64,000 bases of DNA from Streptomyces fructofermentans (GTDB lineage: Bacteria; Actinomycetota; Actinomycetes; Streptomycetales; Streptomycetaceae), in contig NZ_BMWD01000001.1 of NCBI RefSeq assembly GCF_014651055.1, positions 606,635 through 670,634 on the forward strand. Direction: 5' to 3'. Numbering within the stretch: the first letter of the stretch is position 1; each line of letters starts with the position of its first letter. Position numbers and translations under genes: made by a program. The notes below the pieces were generated by a model. It was not told the origin of the DNA and searched no databases. It worked only from the letters and a program-made list of their open reading frames with translations. Positions 1-9,052 of this stretch are shown in pieces.

Positions 1-123
1 GACCGGTTCCGTCGGCAGGGGTTCTCGCGGTGCGGCCCACCCGGACGCGGGGCACCCCGGTGGGGCCGCCAGGGGCGCCCGCACCCCGGTGGGGCCGCCC
101 GGGGCGCTGTGCTCCCGCGCGGT
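1..123. other. Left-edge non-coding stretch with a short direct repeat
   Basis: No gene is supported here. A 19-base element (GCACCCCGGTGGGGCCGCC) occurs at 52-70 in near-identical form (first base pair context GGCACC) and again at 81-99. It has internal dyad symmetry (CCCCGGTGGGG is close to a palindrome) and lies just beyond the 3' end of the acetyltransferase gene, so it may contribute to transcript ends. Confidence 0.4.
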
Positions 124-801
124 TCAGCCGCTGCCGTCGGCCCCCGTGCCCTCGTCGGCGGTACCCCGGTACGCGGCGCTCGTCAGTCCCGCCTCCACCG
201 TCCAGCCCAGCGACTCGTACAGCGCCCGGCCCTCGGGGGTCCCCGCGAGGACCCCCGTCACGGCCCCCCGGGCGGCGGCCGCGTGCGCGAGCGTGCCCAT
301 CACGAAGCGGCCGAGGCCCCGGCGGCGGTGGGCGGGGGCCGTCTCGATCATGTCGGCGACCGCGGTGCCGCCCGTCGGGGCGATCTGGCCGCGCGCGGCC
401 CACGAGCCGTCCGGCGCGGCGACCAGGACGCGGGTGACGCCCGAACGGGTCCAGACGCGCACCCGGTAGCCGGCCGGAGCGGGCGGGACGGCGCTCCCGG
501 TGAGCGGGGCGGACATCAGGTGGCCCGGTTCGGGGTCGACCCACCAGCCCGCGCCGAGCCAGGGCGCGACCCGGGACGGCTCGTCGAACACCTTCAGCCA
601 CACGCCGGCCCCGGTCACGGCGCCGGCGACCGCCCGGACGGCGGACTCCTCGACCGCGTGCCCGGTCGCGCCCACGACGTGCCGGCTGACGTGCCGCGGC
701 TGCCCCACGTCCACGGTGACCCCCCAGGGCGTGGCCACCGGCGGGGCGGCCCCCCGGGAGACGACCCAGCCGTCGACCCAGGCACGCACGAGTGCGTCCA
801 T
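124..801 (-). CDS. GNAT-family N-acetyltransferase
   Basis: Encodes 225 aa from an ATG at 799-801 preceded by AGGAG five bases upstream. An in-frame ATG at 823-825 lacks a ribosome site, so I prefer the shorter form. The C-terminal half carries the acetyl-CoA binding signature of GNAT enzymes (AHRRRGLGRFVMGTLAHAAA), followed by a typical final strand region (YESLGWTVE). The N-terminal half is variable and probably shapes acceptor binding. The acceptor cannot be read from sequence. It is transcribed divergently from lon across a 174-bp gap and no partner gene lies before it in the window. The fold is secure; the substrate is unknown. Confidence 0.88.
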   Translation of the reverse strand: MDALVRAWVDGWVVSRGAAPPVATPWGVTVDVGQPRHVSRHVVGATGHAVEESAVRAVAGAVTGAGVWLKVFDEPSRVAPWLGAGWWVDPEPGHLMSAPLTGSAVPPAPAGYRVRVWTRSGVTRVLVAAPDGSWAARGQIAPTGGTAVADMIETAPAHRRRGLGRFVMGTLAHAAAARGAVTGVLAGTPEGRALYESLGWTVEAGLTSAAYRGTADEGTGADGSG

Positions 802-934
802 CCGGACTCCTGTAATAGTTGCCATGCGTATTGAGGTGTTACCTGCCGCACTTTACGGGGCTCTCGGGGTGCCGTGTCCCGGGTGATCGCTCAGAGCGAA
901 CAGGGCCTGGGGAACATTCAGGGGCTCATGTGCA

Positions 935-953
935 TTGAGTCGGCATAGCTCAA
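935..953 (+). promoter_or_regulatory. HAIR-like HspR operator upstream of lon
   Basis: The sequence TTGAG-N9-CTCAA is a perfect inverted repeat matching the half sites of the HspR-associated inverted repeat (CTTGAGT-N7-ACTCAAG). It sits 22 bases before the lon start codon. In Streptomyces, HspR is known to repress dnaK, clpB and lon. Operator function here is inferred from sequence and position; hspR itself is not in the window. Confidence 0.75.
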
Positions 954-975
954 CTTGAATGCCGAAGGGGAGATC

Positions 976-3393
976 ATGGCTTTGACGTCCGAACCGCTCA
1001 CTCTGCCTGTGCTGCCGCTCGACGACGAGGTCGTCCTGCCCGGCATGGTGGTGCCCCTGGATCTGAACGACGCCGATGTGCGCGCCGCGGTGGAGGCCGC
1101 ACAGGCCGCCGCGCGTTCCACCGGGGGAAGCAAGCCGAAGGTGCTGCTTGTTCCGCGCATCGACGGCACGTACGCGAACACCGGGGTGCTCGGCACGGTC
1201 GAGCAGGTGGGGCGCCTCGCCGACGGCGACCCGGGCGCCCTGATCCGGGGCCGCGGCCGGGTTCGCGTGGGCGCCGGCACGACCGGGCCGGGAGCCGCGC
1301 TCTGGGTGGAGGGCGTCTCGGTCGAGGAGACCGTGCCCGACCCGCTGCCCGGTGCCGTGACCGAACTGGTCAAGGAGTACAAGGCGCTGGCCACGAACTG
1401 GCTGAAGAAGCGCGCCGCCTGGCAGGTCGTGGACCGCGTCCAGGCCATCGACGACGTGTCCGCGCTCGCCGACAACTCCGGATACTCGCCGTTCCTGACG
1501 ACCGCCCAGAAGGTCGAGCTGCTGGAGACCACCGACCCGGTGGCCCGGCTGAAGCTCGCCACCGAGCAGCTGCGCGAGCACCTGGCGGAGCAGGACGTCG
1601 CCGAGTCCATCGCCAAGGACGTGCAGGAGGGCGTGGACAAGCAGCAGCGGGAGTTCCTGCTGAGGCGCCAGCTCGAAGCCGTCCGCAAGGAACTGCGCGA
1701 GCTGAACGGCGAGGCCGAGGGCGAGGAGTCCGACGACTACCGCGTGCGCGTCGAGGCCGCCGACCTTCCCGAGAACGTCCGAGAGGCCGCGCTCAAGGAG
1801 GTCGAGAAGCTGGAGCGCTCCAGCGACCAGTCGCCCGAGGGCTCCTGGATCCGCACCTGGCTCGACACCGTGCTCGAACTTCCGTGGAACGAGCGCACCG
1901 AGGACGCGTACGACATCCAGGGCGCGAAGGCGGTCCTGGACGCCGAGCACGCCGGCCTGGAGGACGTGAAGGAGCGGATCACCGAGTACCTGGCGGTGCG
2001 CAAGCGGCGCAACGACCGGGGGCTCGGGGTCGTGGGCGGCCGTCGCGGCGGCGCGGTGCTCGCACTCGTCGGCCCGCCCGGTGTCGGCAAGACCTCGCTC
2101 GGCGAGTCGGTCGCCCACGCCATGGGCCGCAAGTTCGTCCGGGTCGCCCTCGGCGGTGTACGGGACGAGGCGGAGATCCGCGGCCACCGGCGCACGTACG
2201 TGGGCGCGCTGCCCGGCCGGGTCGTGCGGGCCATCAAGGAGGCCGGGTCGATGAACCCGGTGGTCCTGCTGGACGAGATCGACAAGGTGGGATCCGACTT
2301 CCGGGGCGACCCGGCCGCGGCTCTCCTGGAGGTGCTCGACCCGGCCCAGAACCACACCTTCCGCGACCACTACCTGGAGGTCGAACTCGACCTCAGCGAC
2401 GTGGTGTTCCTCGCCACGGCCAACGTCCTGGAGGCCATCCCCGAGGCGCTGCTCGACCGGATGGAACTCGTGCGGCTCGACGGCTACACCGAGGACGAGA
2501 AGGTCGTCATCGCCCGGGACCACCTGCTGCCGCGGCAACTGGAGCGGGCGGGCCTGGAGAAGAGCGAGGTCGCCTTCGACGAGGGCGCACTGCGCAAGCT
2601 GGCCGGGGAGTACACCCGCGAGGCGGGCGTCCGCAACCTGGAGCGGTCCGTGGCACGGCTGCTCCGCAAGGTCGCCGCGCAGCACGAACTCGGCGAGCGG
2701 GAACTCCCGTTCACGGTCGGCTCGGACGACCTGCGCGCACTGATCGGGCGGCCGCACCACGTGCCGGAGGCCGCCCAGGACCCCGCCGAGCGCCGTACGG
2801 CGGTGCCCGGTGTGGCGACGGGCCTCGCGGTCACGGGCGCGGGCGGAGACGTGCTGTTCGTCGAGGCGTCGCTGGCCGACCCCGAGACGGGTGCGGCCGG
2901 TCTGACCCTGACGGGTCAGCTCGGCGACGTGATGAAGGAGTCGGCGCAGATCGCGCTCTCCTTCCTGCGCAGCCACGGCGCGGAGCTGGAACTGCCCGTC
3001 GGCGACCTGAAGGACCGGGGCGTGCACATCCACTTCCCGGCCGGAGCGGTTCCGAAGGACGGCCCGAGCGCCGGCGTCACGATGACGACGGCCCTGGCCT
3101 CGCTGCTGTCGGGCCGGCTGGTCCGCACGGACGTGGCGATGACCGGTGAGGTGTCCCTGACGGGACGGGTGCTGCCGATCGGCGGCGTCAAGCAGAAGCT
3201 GCTCGCCGCGCACCGGGCGGGTGTCACGACCGTCGTGATCCCCAAGCGCAACGAGGCCGACCTGGACGACGTCCCGGCCGAGGTGCTGGACAAGCTCGAC
3301 GTCCACGCGGTCACCGACGTCCGCCAGGTGCTGGAGATCGCCCTGTCCCCGGCGACCGGCGCGGCCGTCCCGGAGGTTCCGGTGGCGGCGTGA
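976..3393 (+). CDS. lon: ATP-dependent Lon protease (LonA)
   Basis: Cytoplasmic AAA+ serine protease that degrades misfolded and regulatory proteins; 805 aa, normal for LonA. The ATG at 976 follows a GGGGAG ribosome site; an in-frame TTG at 955 overlaps the operator region and is less likely. Domains run as substrate-binding N domain (about 1-300), AAA+ module with Walker A GPPGVGKT at 366-373 and Walker B LLDEID near 429-434, then the protease domain with catalytic serine at 698 (DGPSAG) and lysine at 741 (VKQK). A HAIR-like inverted repeat just upstream suggests heat-shock control by HspR. The gene stands alone and ends in a strong hairpin. Confidence 0.98.
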   Translation: MALTSEPLTLPVLPLDDEVVLPGMVVPLDLNDADVRAAVEAAQAAARSTGGSKPKVLLVPRIDGTYANTGVLGTVEQVGRLADGDPGALIRGRGRVRVGAGTTGPGAALWVEGVSVEETVPDPLPGAVTELVKEYKALATNWLKKRAAWQVVDRVQAIDDVSALADNSGYSPFLTTAQKVELLETTDPVARLKLATEQLREHLAEQDVAESIAKDVQEGVDKQQREFLLRRQLEAVRKELRELNGEAEGEESDDYRVRVEAADLPENVREAALKEVEKLERSSDQSPEGSWIRTWLDTVLELPWNERTEDAYDIQGAKAVLDAEHAGLEDVKERITEYLAVRKRRNDRGLGVVGGRRGGAVLALVGPPGVGKTSLGESVAHAMGRKFVRVALGGVRDEAEIRGHRRTYVGALPGRVVRAIKEAGSMNPVVLLDEIDKVGSDFRGDPAAALLEVLDPAQNHTFRDHYLEVELDLSDVVFLATANVLEAIPEALLDRMELVRLDGYTEDEKVVIARDHLLPRQLERAGLEKSEVAFDEGALRKLAGEYTREAGVRNLERSVARLLRKVAAQHELGERELPFTVGSDDLRALIGRPHHVPEAAQDPAERRTAVPGVATGLAVTGAGGDVLFVEASLADPETGAAGLTLTGQLGDVMKESAQIALSFLRSHGAELELPVGDLKDRGVHIHFPAGAVPKDGPSAGVTMTTALASLLSGRLVRTDVAMTGEVSLTGRVLPIGGVKQKLLAAHRAGVTTVVIPKRNEADLDDVPAEVLDKLDVHAVTDVRQVLEIALSPATGAAVPEVPVAA

Positions 3394-3412
3394 CGGACGC
3401 CTCCGGACGAGG

Positions 3413-3448
3413 AAGGCCCGGGTCCCTCCCACGAGGGGCCCGGGCCTT
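3413..3448 (+). terminator. Hairpin terminator after lon
   Basis: A 15-bp stem (AAGGCCCGGGTCCCT pairing with AGGGGCCCGGGCCTT, one wobble) encloses a six-base loop and is followed by a short T run. It starts 20 bases after the lon stop codon. Confidence 0.85.
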
Positions 3449-3619
3449 TCGCGTACGGGCTCCCGGCCGTGCGCTTCGCTCGGTCGGCCGTGCCGGGGCG
3501 CGCCCCGACGGGCGGGCGGAGGGGGTGGAGGCTGCCGTCGGCCCCGACCTGCGAAATACTGGCCGAGCTGCGGCGATGGCGGATCGTGGCGGAAACTTTC
3601 GGGATCGGGAATCCGGGTC

Positions 3620-4150
3620 ATGGGTGCTGATGTGCGCGAGGGCGGAAACGCCGACGAGGGCGACGAGGGCGACGGGGGCGACGGGGGCGGGAACGCCGGC
3701 GAGCCCGGCGGGGGCGGAGTGAGCGAGGAGTTCCTCGCACTGGAGCGAGAGCTGACCGTCCTCCTGCGGCGCGCCCGCGCCTCCTCCGGCGAGATGGTCC
3801 GCGAGGTGCACCCGGACCTGGAGTCCTCCGCGTACGGCCTCCTCGTGCGCCTGGAGGAGCGGGGCCGGCAGCGTGCGACGGAGCTGGCCGCCTACATCGG
3901 TGTCGGCAAGGCGACGATGTCCCGGCAGCTGCGTGCGCTGGAGGAGCTGGGGCTCGTCGCCCGCGAGCCCGATCCCGCGGACGGGCGGGCCTGGCTGGTC
4001 CACCTCACCGAGGAGGGGCGGGAGCGGTTCGGCAGGGTGCGGGATGCGCGGCGGGCGCGGTACGTGCGGGAGTTGGGGAGCTGGGAGCACGATGACGTGG
4101 CCACGTTGGCCCGGTTGCTGTACCGGTTGAACCGGGGGGTGGAGGGGTGA
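3620..4150 (+). CDS. MarR-family transcriptional regulator
   Basis: Encodes 176 aa as drawn. Residues from about 40 form a MarR winged helix-turn-helix: recognition helix region ELAAYIGVGKATMSRQLRALEELGLV, then the wing containing DPADGRAWLVHLTEEGRERF. The first 33 residues are an acidic, glycine-rich tail (repeats of GDGG and GDEG) that is unusual for MarR proteins. A GTG at 3719 would remove this tail and start exactly at the conserved part, but neither start has a clean ribosome site. Target genes and ligand are unknown; the protein stands alone. Confidence 0.85.
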   Translation: MGADVREGGNADEGDEGDGGDGGGNAGEPGGGGVSEEFLALERELTVLLRRARASSGEMVREVHPDLESSAYGLLVRLEERGRQRATELAAYIGVGKATMSRQLRALEELGLVAREPDPADGRAWLVHLTEEGRERFGRVRDARRARYVRELGSWEHDDVATLARLLYRLNRGVEG

Positions 4151-4197
4151 GGCGGCGCCTCCGGGGTTCGGCCGGTGGGGGGTTGCCCGGTGGGGCG

Positions 4198-4413
4198 GGT
4201 TGTCGGGTGCGGGTTGGTGGGGGCTTGTCGCGCAGTTCCTCGCGCCCCTGAGAGGGGGTGCCTCGGGAGGTTGCTCGTCGGGTGCGGGTTGGTGGGGGCT
4301 TGTCGCGCAGTTCCTCGCGCCCCTTAGAGGGGGGTGCCCCGGGGATGGGTTGTCGGGTGCCGGTTGATCGTGGCTGGTCGCGCAGTTCCTCGCGCCCCTG
4401 AGAGGGGGGTGCC
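4198..4413 (+). repeat. Three tandem copies of an intergenic repeat (GCGCAGTTCCTCGCGCCCCT type)
   Basis: Three copies of a unit of about 65 bases begin near 4198, 4275 and 4349. Each reads TTGTCGGGTGCGGGTTG or a close variant, then CGCGCAGTTCCTCGCGCCCC, then a purine run. The segment GCGCCCCTGAGAGGGGGGTGC can fold into a small hairpin. The core is nearly the same as the repeats at 29931-30331, so it is a dispersed family, not a local duplication. Function unknown; position between convergent genes suits a transcript-end or RNA-structure role. Confidence 0.85.
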
Positions 4414-4433
4414 CGGTGGTTGTGCTCCGGGGG

Positions 4434-5219
4434 TCAGAGTTCGATGTGGACCACCGTGGCGTCGTCGTGTCGTTTCGAGCGGCCGAGGAACTCGCGGTCC
4501 GTGTCGGCGGTCTCCAGGGCCCGCACGCGGTCGATCAGCGCCTGGCCGCCCTCCTCGCGTACGAGAGCGTGCAGATCGGCCCAGTCGCCGCGGCGGAACT
4601 TCTCGACCCAGCGGGTCGCGCCGTCCGTGAGGGCGGTCAGCGAACGGACCGCCGCCCGGGGCAGGGTGCCCGTGACGGCGCGTGCCGCGACCGACGGGTC
4701 CGCCGCCGCCGTGAAGAAGCCGCCCTCCTTGTTGCGCAGGGTCGCGTCGGTGACCGCGTGCGAGGTCAGCGCGGCGCGGGGGACGAGCGACAGGCGGTCG
4801 TCCAGCACCGGGACCACCGCCCCCGAGGGGGACTCCGTGAGCAGCACCGAGTCCGAGAGCACCAGGTACTCGACGGAATCGGGCGACCAGCGGGCCAGCA
4901 CCACGGTTGCCTGAGGGGTCCGCGGGTGAGAAAGGTCACAGGTGGCCCGATGGGCGTCCGCGGTGCGGGAGATGGCACGCCCCAGCACCTCCTGGAGCGT
5001 CAAATCTCGTCGTGAAACGGACAGTTCGCTCAGTGCGCCTCCGAGCCGGGCGGTGAACCACGGGACGGAATGGAGACAGCCGGCCGGCTCCGGAGGAGGC
5101 GTGACGCCGTCCAGGACGACGAGTGAACCGCCCTGCCCCGAGGCCGGAAGCCCGACCGCCGCGTAGTCCTCGTCGGGGCGGGCGGGGTCACCGGCCACCG
5201 AGATCAGTTCCGAGCGCAT
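4434..5219 (-). CDS. PP2C-like (PPM family) protein phosphatase
   Basis: Encodes 261 aa from an ATG at 5217-5219. PPM-type metal-binding signatures can be recognised: an early acidic site (ARPDEDYAAVG, then VVLDGVTPP), a central ALTDGATRW motif and the C-terminal KRHDDATVVHIEL, where the two aspartates would bind the second metal. These are degenerate compared with classical RsbU/SpoIIE or PstP enzymes, so activity is not certain. It may dephosphorylate Ser/Thr targets. It is divergent from conservon 1 and there is no kinase beside it. Confidence 0.75.
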   Translation of the reverse strand: MRSELISVAGDPARPDEDYAAVGLPASGQGGSLVVLDGVTPPPEPAGCLHSVPWFTARLGGALSELSVSRRDLTLQEVLGRAISRTADAHRATCDLSHPRTPQATVVLARWSPDSVEYLVLSDSVLLTESPSGAVVPVLDDRLSLVPRAALTSHAVTDATLRNKEGGFFTAAADPSVAARAVTGTLPRAAVRSLTALTDGATRWVEKFRRGDWADLHALVREEGGQALIDRVRALETADTDREFLGRSKRHDDATVVHIEL

Positions 5220-5576
5220 CCGGCCAGTCTGCACGACCCCTTCACAAGGTCCGCCAAAGGCCCGCGACCGGTGCCGCTCCGCCCCGGACCAGCAGGTCAG
5301 ACGCCTGTTTTGGGAGGTAATCACCGAGTCGGGCGCCGCGTGGCGGCGCATCTTGCCACCGGTCGTCGTGGACGTCCAACCGGCCCACCGCGGCGCCGTC
5401 CCGCGAGCGCCCCCGGAACTTGCCGGTCGGCTCCCCGGCGATGTTCACTCCTTCGTGTGGCGGGTCAGGCGTTGAACGGCCCCTGCCCACCGGCACTGGG
5501 AGGGTCGGGAGCCGTACCGGGACGACGCGTGAGCTGACGGATCGTCACCCGGGCCCATGGGGAGTACGAGTCAAGA
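5220..5576. other. 357-bp divergent intergenic region, no gene
   Basis: This gap lies between the divergent phosphatase gene and conservon 1 and should contain promoters for both. I could not identify a convincing -35/-10 pair or operator by eye. Short open frames in it have no ribosome site and no recognisable product. Confidence 0.5.
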
Positions 5577-8555
5577 ATGCGAGCACCGGTGCAGAAGATG
5601 CGGCCTCGGCGCAAAGGCAGGCAGTCGGTCTCGGACGGAGCCTCCGGGCCCACTCCGAACCCTTCGGCGGCACAAGGACCTTCGGACCCCGCGGGACGCG
5701 GTCGCCCCGCCCACGTACGCAGTCGGCTGATCATCGCCGTCGCCGTCGTGGCAGCGGCCATCGCCGCCGCGGGCGCGCCGTCCGTACTGGCCGACTCGGG
5801 ACGGCTGAACGATTCCCAGAACCTGGTGACTCTCGCCGAACGGACCCAGGACGCCCTGGCGCTGGCCCATTCGCTGGCGGACGAGCGCGACGAGGTCACC
5901 TCCTACCTGGCCGCCGGGCGCCCCGAGGGCAAGGGCCCCTCCGAGCGGCGCAGCGCACGGGTCGACCGGCAGGTCGACGAACTGCGCGCGGACGCAGTGG
6001 AGGCCGACGCCCCGGAGGCGTTCCGCAGCACGCTCGACGGCATCGCCACCGTGCGCAGGGCGGCGCTCACCGGCAAGAGCACGGCCCTTGAGGCGCACCG
6101 GGCCTACTCCGCCGTACTCACCGAACTGCACGCCCTCGCCGAGGAGCTGGCCGAGCGGCTGCCGCCCCGCGCGGGCGGCGGCACGCACGCCCTCGCCGAA
6201 CTCGACAGCGCGGTCCAGCAGGCCGCAGCGACCCGCGGACTGCTCCTCGCGGCCCTGAACGTCCCCACCACGACACAGACGACCACGGACCCGATCACGG
6301 GCCTGCCCGTCACCAGCACCGTGTCGACGCCCGCCGCGACCAAGCAGCGCGACGCGCTCAGCGCCGCCGCGCAGCAGGCCAACGTGCGCGAGCAGGCGGC
6401 CGTCGCCGACTTCCGCGACGCCTCGCCGGCGGCGGGCCGCGCCTCGTTCGACTCCACGGTGACCGGGCCCGACGTCACCACCGCCGAGAAGTACCTCGCG
6501 GCCCTCGCCGACGGGCCCACGCTCTCCGAGTCGGAGCGGGACACCAGCACCAAGAAGCTGGACGCGGCGCTGTCCGCCCGCATCGAGCTGATGCGCGGTG
6601 TCGAGGCCTCGCTCAACTCGGGCCGGGTCAAGGACCTCGCCGGGATGCGCGACGACGACGTCACCGCGCTGGAGCTGCAGATCGCGATCCTCGGCGCCCT
6701 GATGCTGCTGGCCGTGGGCGTCGCGACCGCCATGGCCCGGACGCTCACCCGCCCGCTGGCCGTCCTGCGGCTGGGCTCCGCCCGCCTCGCGGCCGACCCG
6801 GAGACCGCGGAACCGGTCAAGTTCACCGGCCGCAACGACGAGTTCGCCCAGGTCGTACGCTCCGTCAACGCGCTCCACGCGCACGCCCGGGCGCTCCAGG
6901 ACCGGCTGTCGTCCCTTGAGGGCGACCGCAAGCACCTGATCGGCCAGCGCCAGAAGATGGCCGACGAGCGCGACGCGCTGCGCACCGGACTCACCGAGAC
7001 CACCGCGCACCTGGAGCAGGTCAGGCACAGCATCCACGGCACGTTCGTCAACCTCGCCCTGCGCACTCTCGGCCTGGTCGAACGGCAGCTCGGTGTCATC
7101 GAGGGACTCGAGGAGCGCGAGCAGGACCCCGACCGGCTCGCCACCCTGTTCCGGCTCGACCACTTCGCCACCGTCATGCGCCGCCACAGCGAGAACCTGC
7201 TGGTCCTCGCCGGCGCGGAGCACGGCCACCAGCACCGCGACCCCGTACCGCTCGTCGACGTCGTCCGCGCCTCGGTCAGCGAGATCGAGCGCTACGAGCG
7301 GGTGCGGATCGCCGCGCTGCCGCCGCACGCGCACATCGCCGGGTTCGCCGCGGACGACATCAGTCACCTGGTGGCCGAACTCCTGGAGAACGCCTCGTCG
7401 TTCTCGCCCCCCGACATCCCCGTCGAGGTCTCCGGCTGGCTGCTGGAGAGCGGCGAGGTCATGCTCTCCGTCCAGGACGAGGGCATCGGCATGACGGGGG
7501 AGCGGCTCGCGCAGCTCAACGCCCGCCTCGCGGAGTTCGACCCCGAGGACGCGTACGACCAGGAGAGCGGCGAGGGCCTCGGCCTCGGCCTGTACGTCGT
7601 GGCCAGGCTCGCCCACCGGCACGGTGTGCGGGTGCAGTTGCGCGAGCAGAAGCAGGGGGGCATCACGGCGGTCGTCGTGCTGCCCAGGACGCTGCTCGCC
7701 GCCGCGCCCGCCGTCGCGGTGCCCTCGCAGAGCACGGGCCGCACGGCAGGTGGCGCCGCCGCGATGTCCCTCCCCGGAGCGGACGCCGAGGTCAACTCCA
7801 ACGTGCTGTACGGCCGTCCGGGCCGTGACCCGCTGATCGCGGCGGCGGAGGACTCCCTGCGCGACGCGGGCGGGGACACCGAGCCCGAGGCGGACACCGC
7901 CCCCGCGGAGCCCGTACGGGACGACTCGCCGGCCCGTGCCTCCGGGACCGACAGTTCCGCGACCCACGACTCCGCGACCCACGACTCCGGGACCGACGAC
8001 TCCGTGCCCCGTGACTCCGCGGCGGACGGCGGCCGGACCGGACAGGCGGGCCCCGGGGAGCGGGCCGCGACGCCGGCCGAGGAGTCGCCGGAGCCCGCGG
8101 CCCCCGAGGCGCCCTCGGGGCCCGAGACGACCATGGTGCTCATGGCCCCGGTGCTCCCGGACGAGCACACCCCCGACCCCGGCGGAGCCCCCGCGCCAGG
8201 GGCCGGAACCCCGCCGGCCGCGCCGCACGCCGACCCGTACGCCATCGGCCCCGACGCCCATGAGCGGACCCCCGACGCGGCACAGGCGCCGCAGGAACCC
8301 GAGGACCGGGTCACCGACAAGGGACTGCCCAAGCGGACCCCGAGGGTCAGCGCGCCCACGACGGCCGCCAGACCGCGCCAGGGCTCCGTCGACGCCGAGG
8401 CGCTGCGGCGCCGGCTCGGCGGATTCCACCGGGGCGCGAACGACGGCCGCCGCGATGTCGAAGCGGAGATCGCCGAACAGACGTCGGAGCTCCAGACGGG
8501 CGCCGGACATGCCGTAGAAACCAAGGGGGACCCTGTCGAGGAGGCAAGCAGTTGA
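5577..8555 (+). CDS. cvnA: Conservon sensor kinase with nitrate/nitrite-sensor-like domain (CvnA)
   Basis: Membrane sensor kinase of 992 aa, first gene of a conservon. A transmembrane helix at about 51-70 is followed by an extracytoplasmic helical NIT-type domain (80-360), a second helix (365-388), a HAMP-like linker, and a phosphoacceptor region with RLDHFATVMRRHSENLLVLAG-type sequence. The ATPase domain (about 590-715) has the N box LVAELLENASSFSPP, G1 DEGIGM and G2 GEGLGLGL. Residues 716-992 form a long Pro/Ala/Ser/Asp-rich cytoplasmic tail containing short repeats such as THDSATHDSG. The stop codon overlaps the TTG of the next gene. In studied conservons, CvnA heads a membrane complex resembling a eukaryotic G-protein-coupled receptor system. 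Confidence 0.92.
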   Translation: MRAPVQKMRPRRKGRQSVSDGASGPTPNPSAAQGPSDPAGRGRPAHVRSRLIIAVAVVAAAIAAAGAPSVLADSGRLNDSQNLVTLAERTQDALALAHSLADERDEVTSYLAAGRPEGKGPSERRSARVDRQVDELRADAVEADAPEAFRSTLDGIATVRRAALTGKSTALEAHRAYSAVLTELHALAEELAERLPPRAGGGTHALAELDSAVQQAAATRGLLLAALNVPTTTQTTTDPITGLPVTSTVSTPAATKQRDALSAAAQQANVREQAAVADFRDASPAAGRASFDSTVTGPDVTTAEKYLAALADGPTLSESERDTSTKKLDAALSARIELMRGVEASLNSGRVKDLAGMRDDDVTALELQIAILGALMLLAVGVATAMARTLTRPLAVLRLGSARLAADPETAEPVKFTGRNDEFAQVVRSVNALHAHARALQDRLSSLEGDRKHLIGQRQKMADERDALRTGLTETTAHLEQVRHSIHGTFVNLALRTLGLVERQLGVIEGLEEREQDPDRLATLFRLDHFATVMRRHSENLLVLAGAEHGHQHRDPVPLVDVVRASVSEIERYERVRIAALPPHAHIAGFAADDISHLVAELLENASSFSPPDIPVEVSGWLLESGEVMLSVQDEGIGMTGERLAQLNARLAEFDPEDAYDQESGEGLGLGLYVVARLAHRHGVRVQLREQKQGGITAVVVLPRTLLAAAPAVAVPSQSTGRTAGGAAAMSLPGADAEVNSNVLYGRPGRDPLIAAAEDSLRDAGGDTEPEADTAPAEPVRDDSPARASGTDSSATHDSATHDSGTDDSVPRDSAADGGRTGQAGPGERAATPAEESPEPAAPEAPSGPETTMVLMAPVLPDEHTPDPGGAPAPGAGTPPAAPHADPYAIGPDAHERTPDAAQAPQEPEDRVTDKGLPKRTPRVSAPTTAARPRQGSVDAEALRRRLGGFHRGANDGRRDVEAEIAEQTSELQTGAGHAVETKGDPVEEASS

Positions 8556-9052
8556 CCGCGCCCAGTACCTTCGGACTGAGCAGTGAGGCCCGCAACCTGC
8601 ACTGGCTGCTGACGAACCTCGTCGAGGAGGTGCCGGGACTGCTGTCGGTCGCGGTCGTCTCCTCCGACGGTCTGCTGCTGCTCTCCTCCGACCCCGGGAG
8701 AAACGCGCAGGAACGCGGCGGTACGGAGAAACGCACCGGGCCCAAGGGCTCCGCCGCGGACCTGGCGACGATCGTCTCCGGCATCGGCAGCCTGTCCATC
8801 GGCGCCGCCAAGCTGATGGACGGCGGCGGCGTCAAGCAGACGATGGTCGCGATGGAGGACGGCGGACTGTTCGTCATGTCGATCAGCGACGGCTCGCTGC
8901 TCGGCGTGCACGGCGCCCCCGACTGCGACATGAGTGTCGTCGCGTACCACATGGCGCTCTTCGTGGGCCGTGCCGGACACGTCCTGACGCCCGAACTCCG
9001 CAGTGAGCTGCGCCAGTCACTGGAAGCCCCGACGATGGAGGCGGCCAAGTGA
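8552..9052 (+). CDS. cvnB: Conservon roadblock/LC7 protein (CvnB)
   Basis: Encodes 166 aa of the roadblock/LC7 fold, a small alpha-beta protein thought to act as a GTPase-activating or scaffold partner of CvnD. Conserved features are the LHWLLTNLVEEVPG start and the strand LLSVAVVSSDGLLLLSS. It carries an insertion rich in charged residues (around 50-66, ERGGTEKRTGPKG) that makes it longer than the usual 130-140 aa. Translation begins at TTG 8552, inside the cvnA stop (TTGA), with a strong GAGGAGG site eight bases upstream, so it is coupled to cvnA. Confidence 0.92.
   Translation: MTAPSTFGLSSEARNLHWLLTNLVEEVPGLLSVAVVSSDGLLLLSSDPGRNAQERGGTEKRTGPKGSAADLATIVSGIGSLSIGAAKLMDGGGVKQTMVAMEDGGLFVMSISDGSLLGVHGAPDCDMSVVAYHMALFVGRAGHVLTPELRSELRQSLEAPTMEAAK

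Noticed and set aside
853..3621. Long open frame (over 900 codons) on the minus strand across lon
   Set aside because: It is antisense to an unmistakable Lon protease, rich in Arg/His/Gly/Leu in the pattern produced by GC bias, and has no ribosome site or domain.
5571..8510. Minus-strand open frame of nearly 980 codons over conservon 1 kinase
   Set aside because: Shadow of the sense gene caused by third-position G/C; no start signal or recognisable family.
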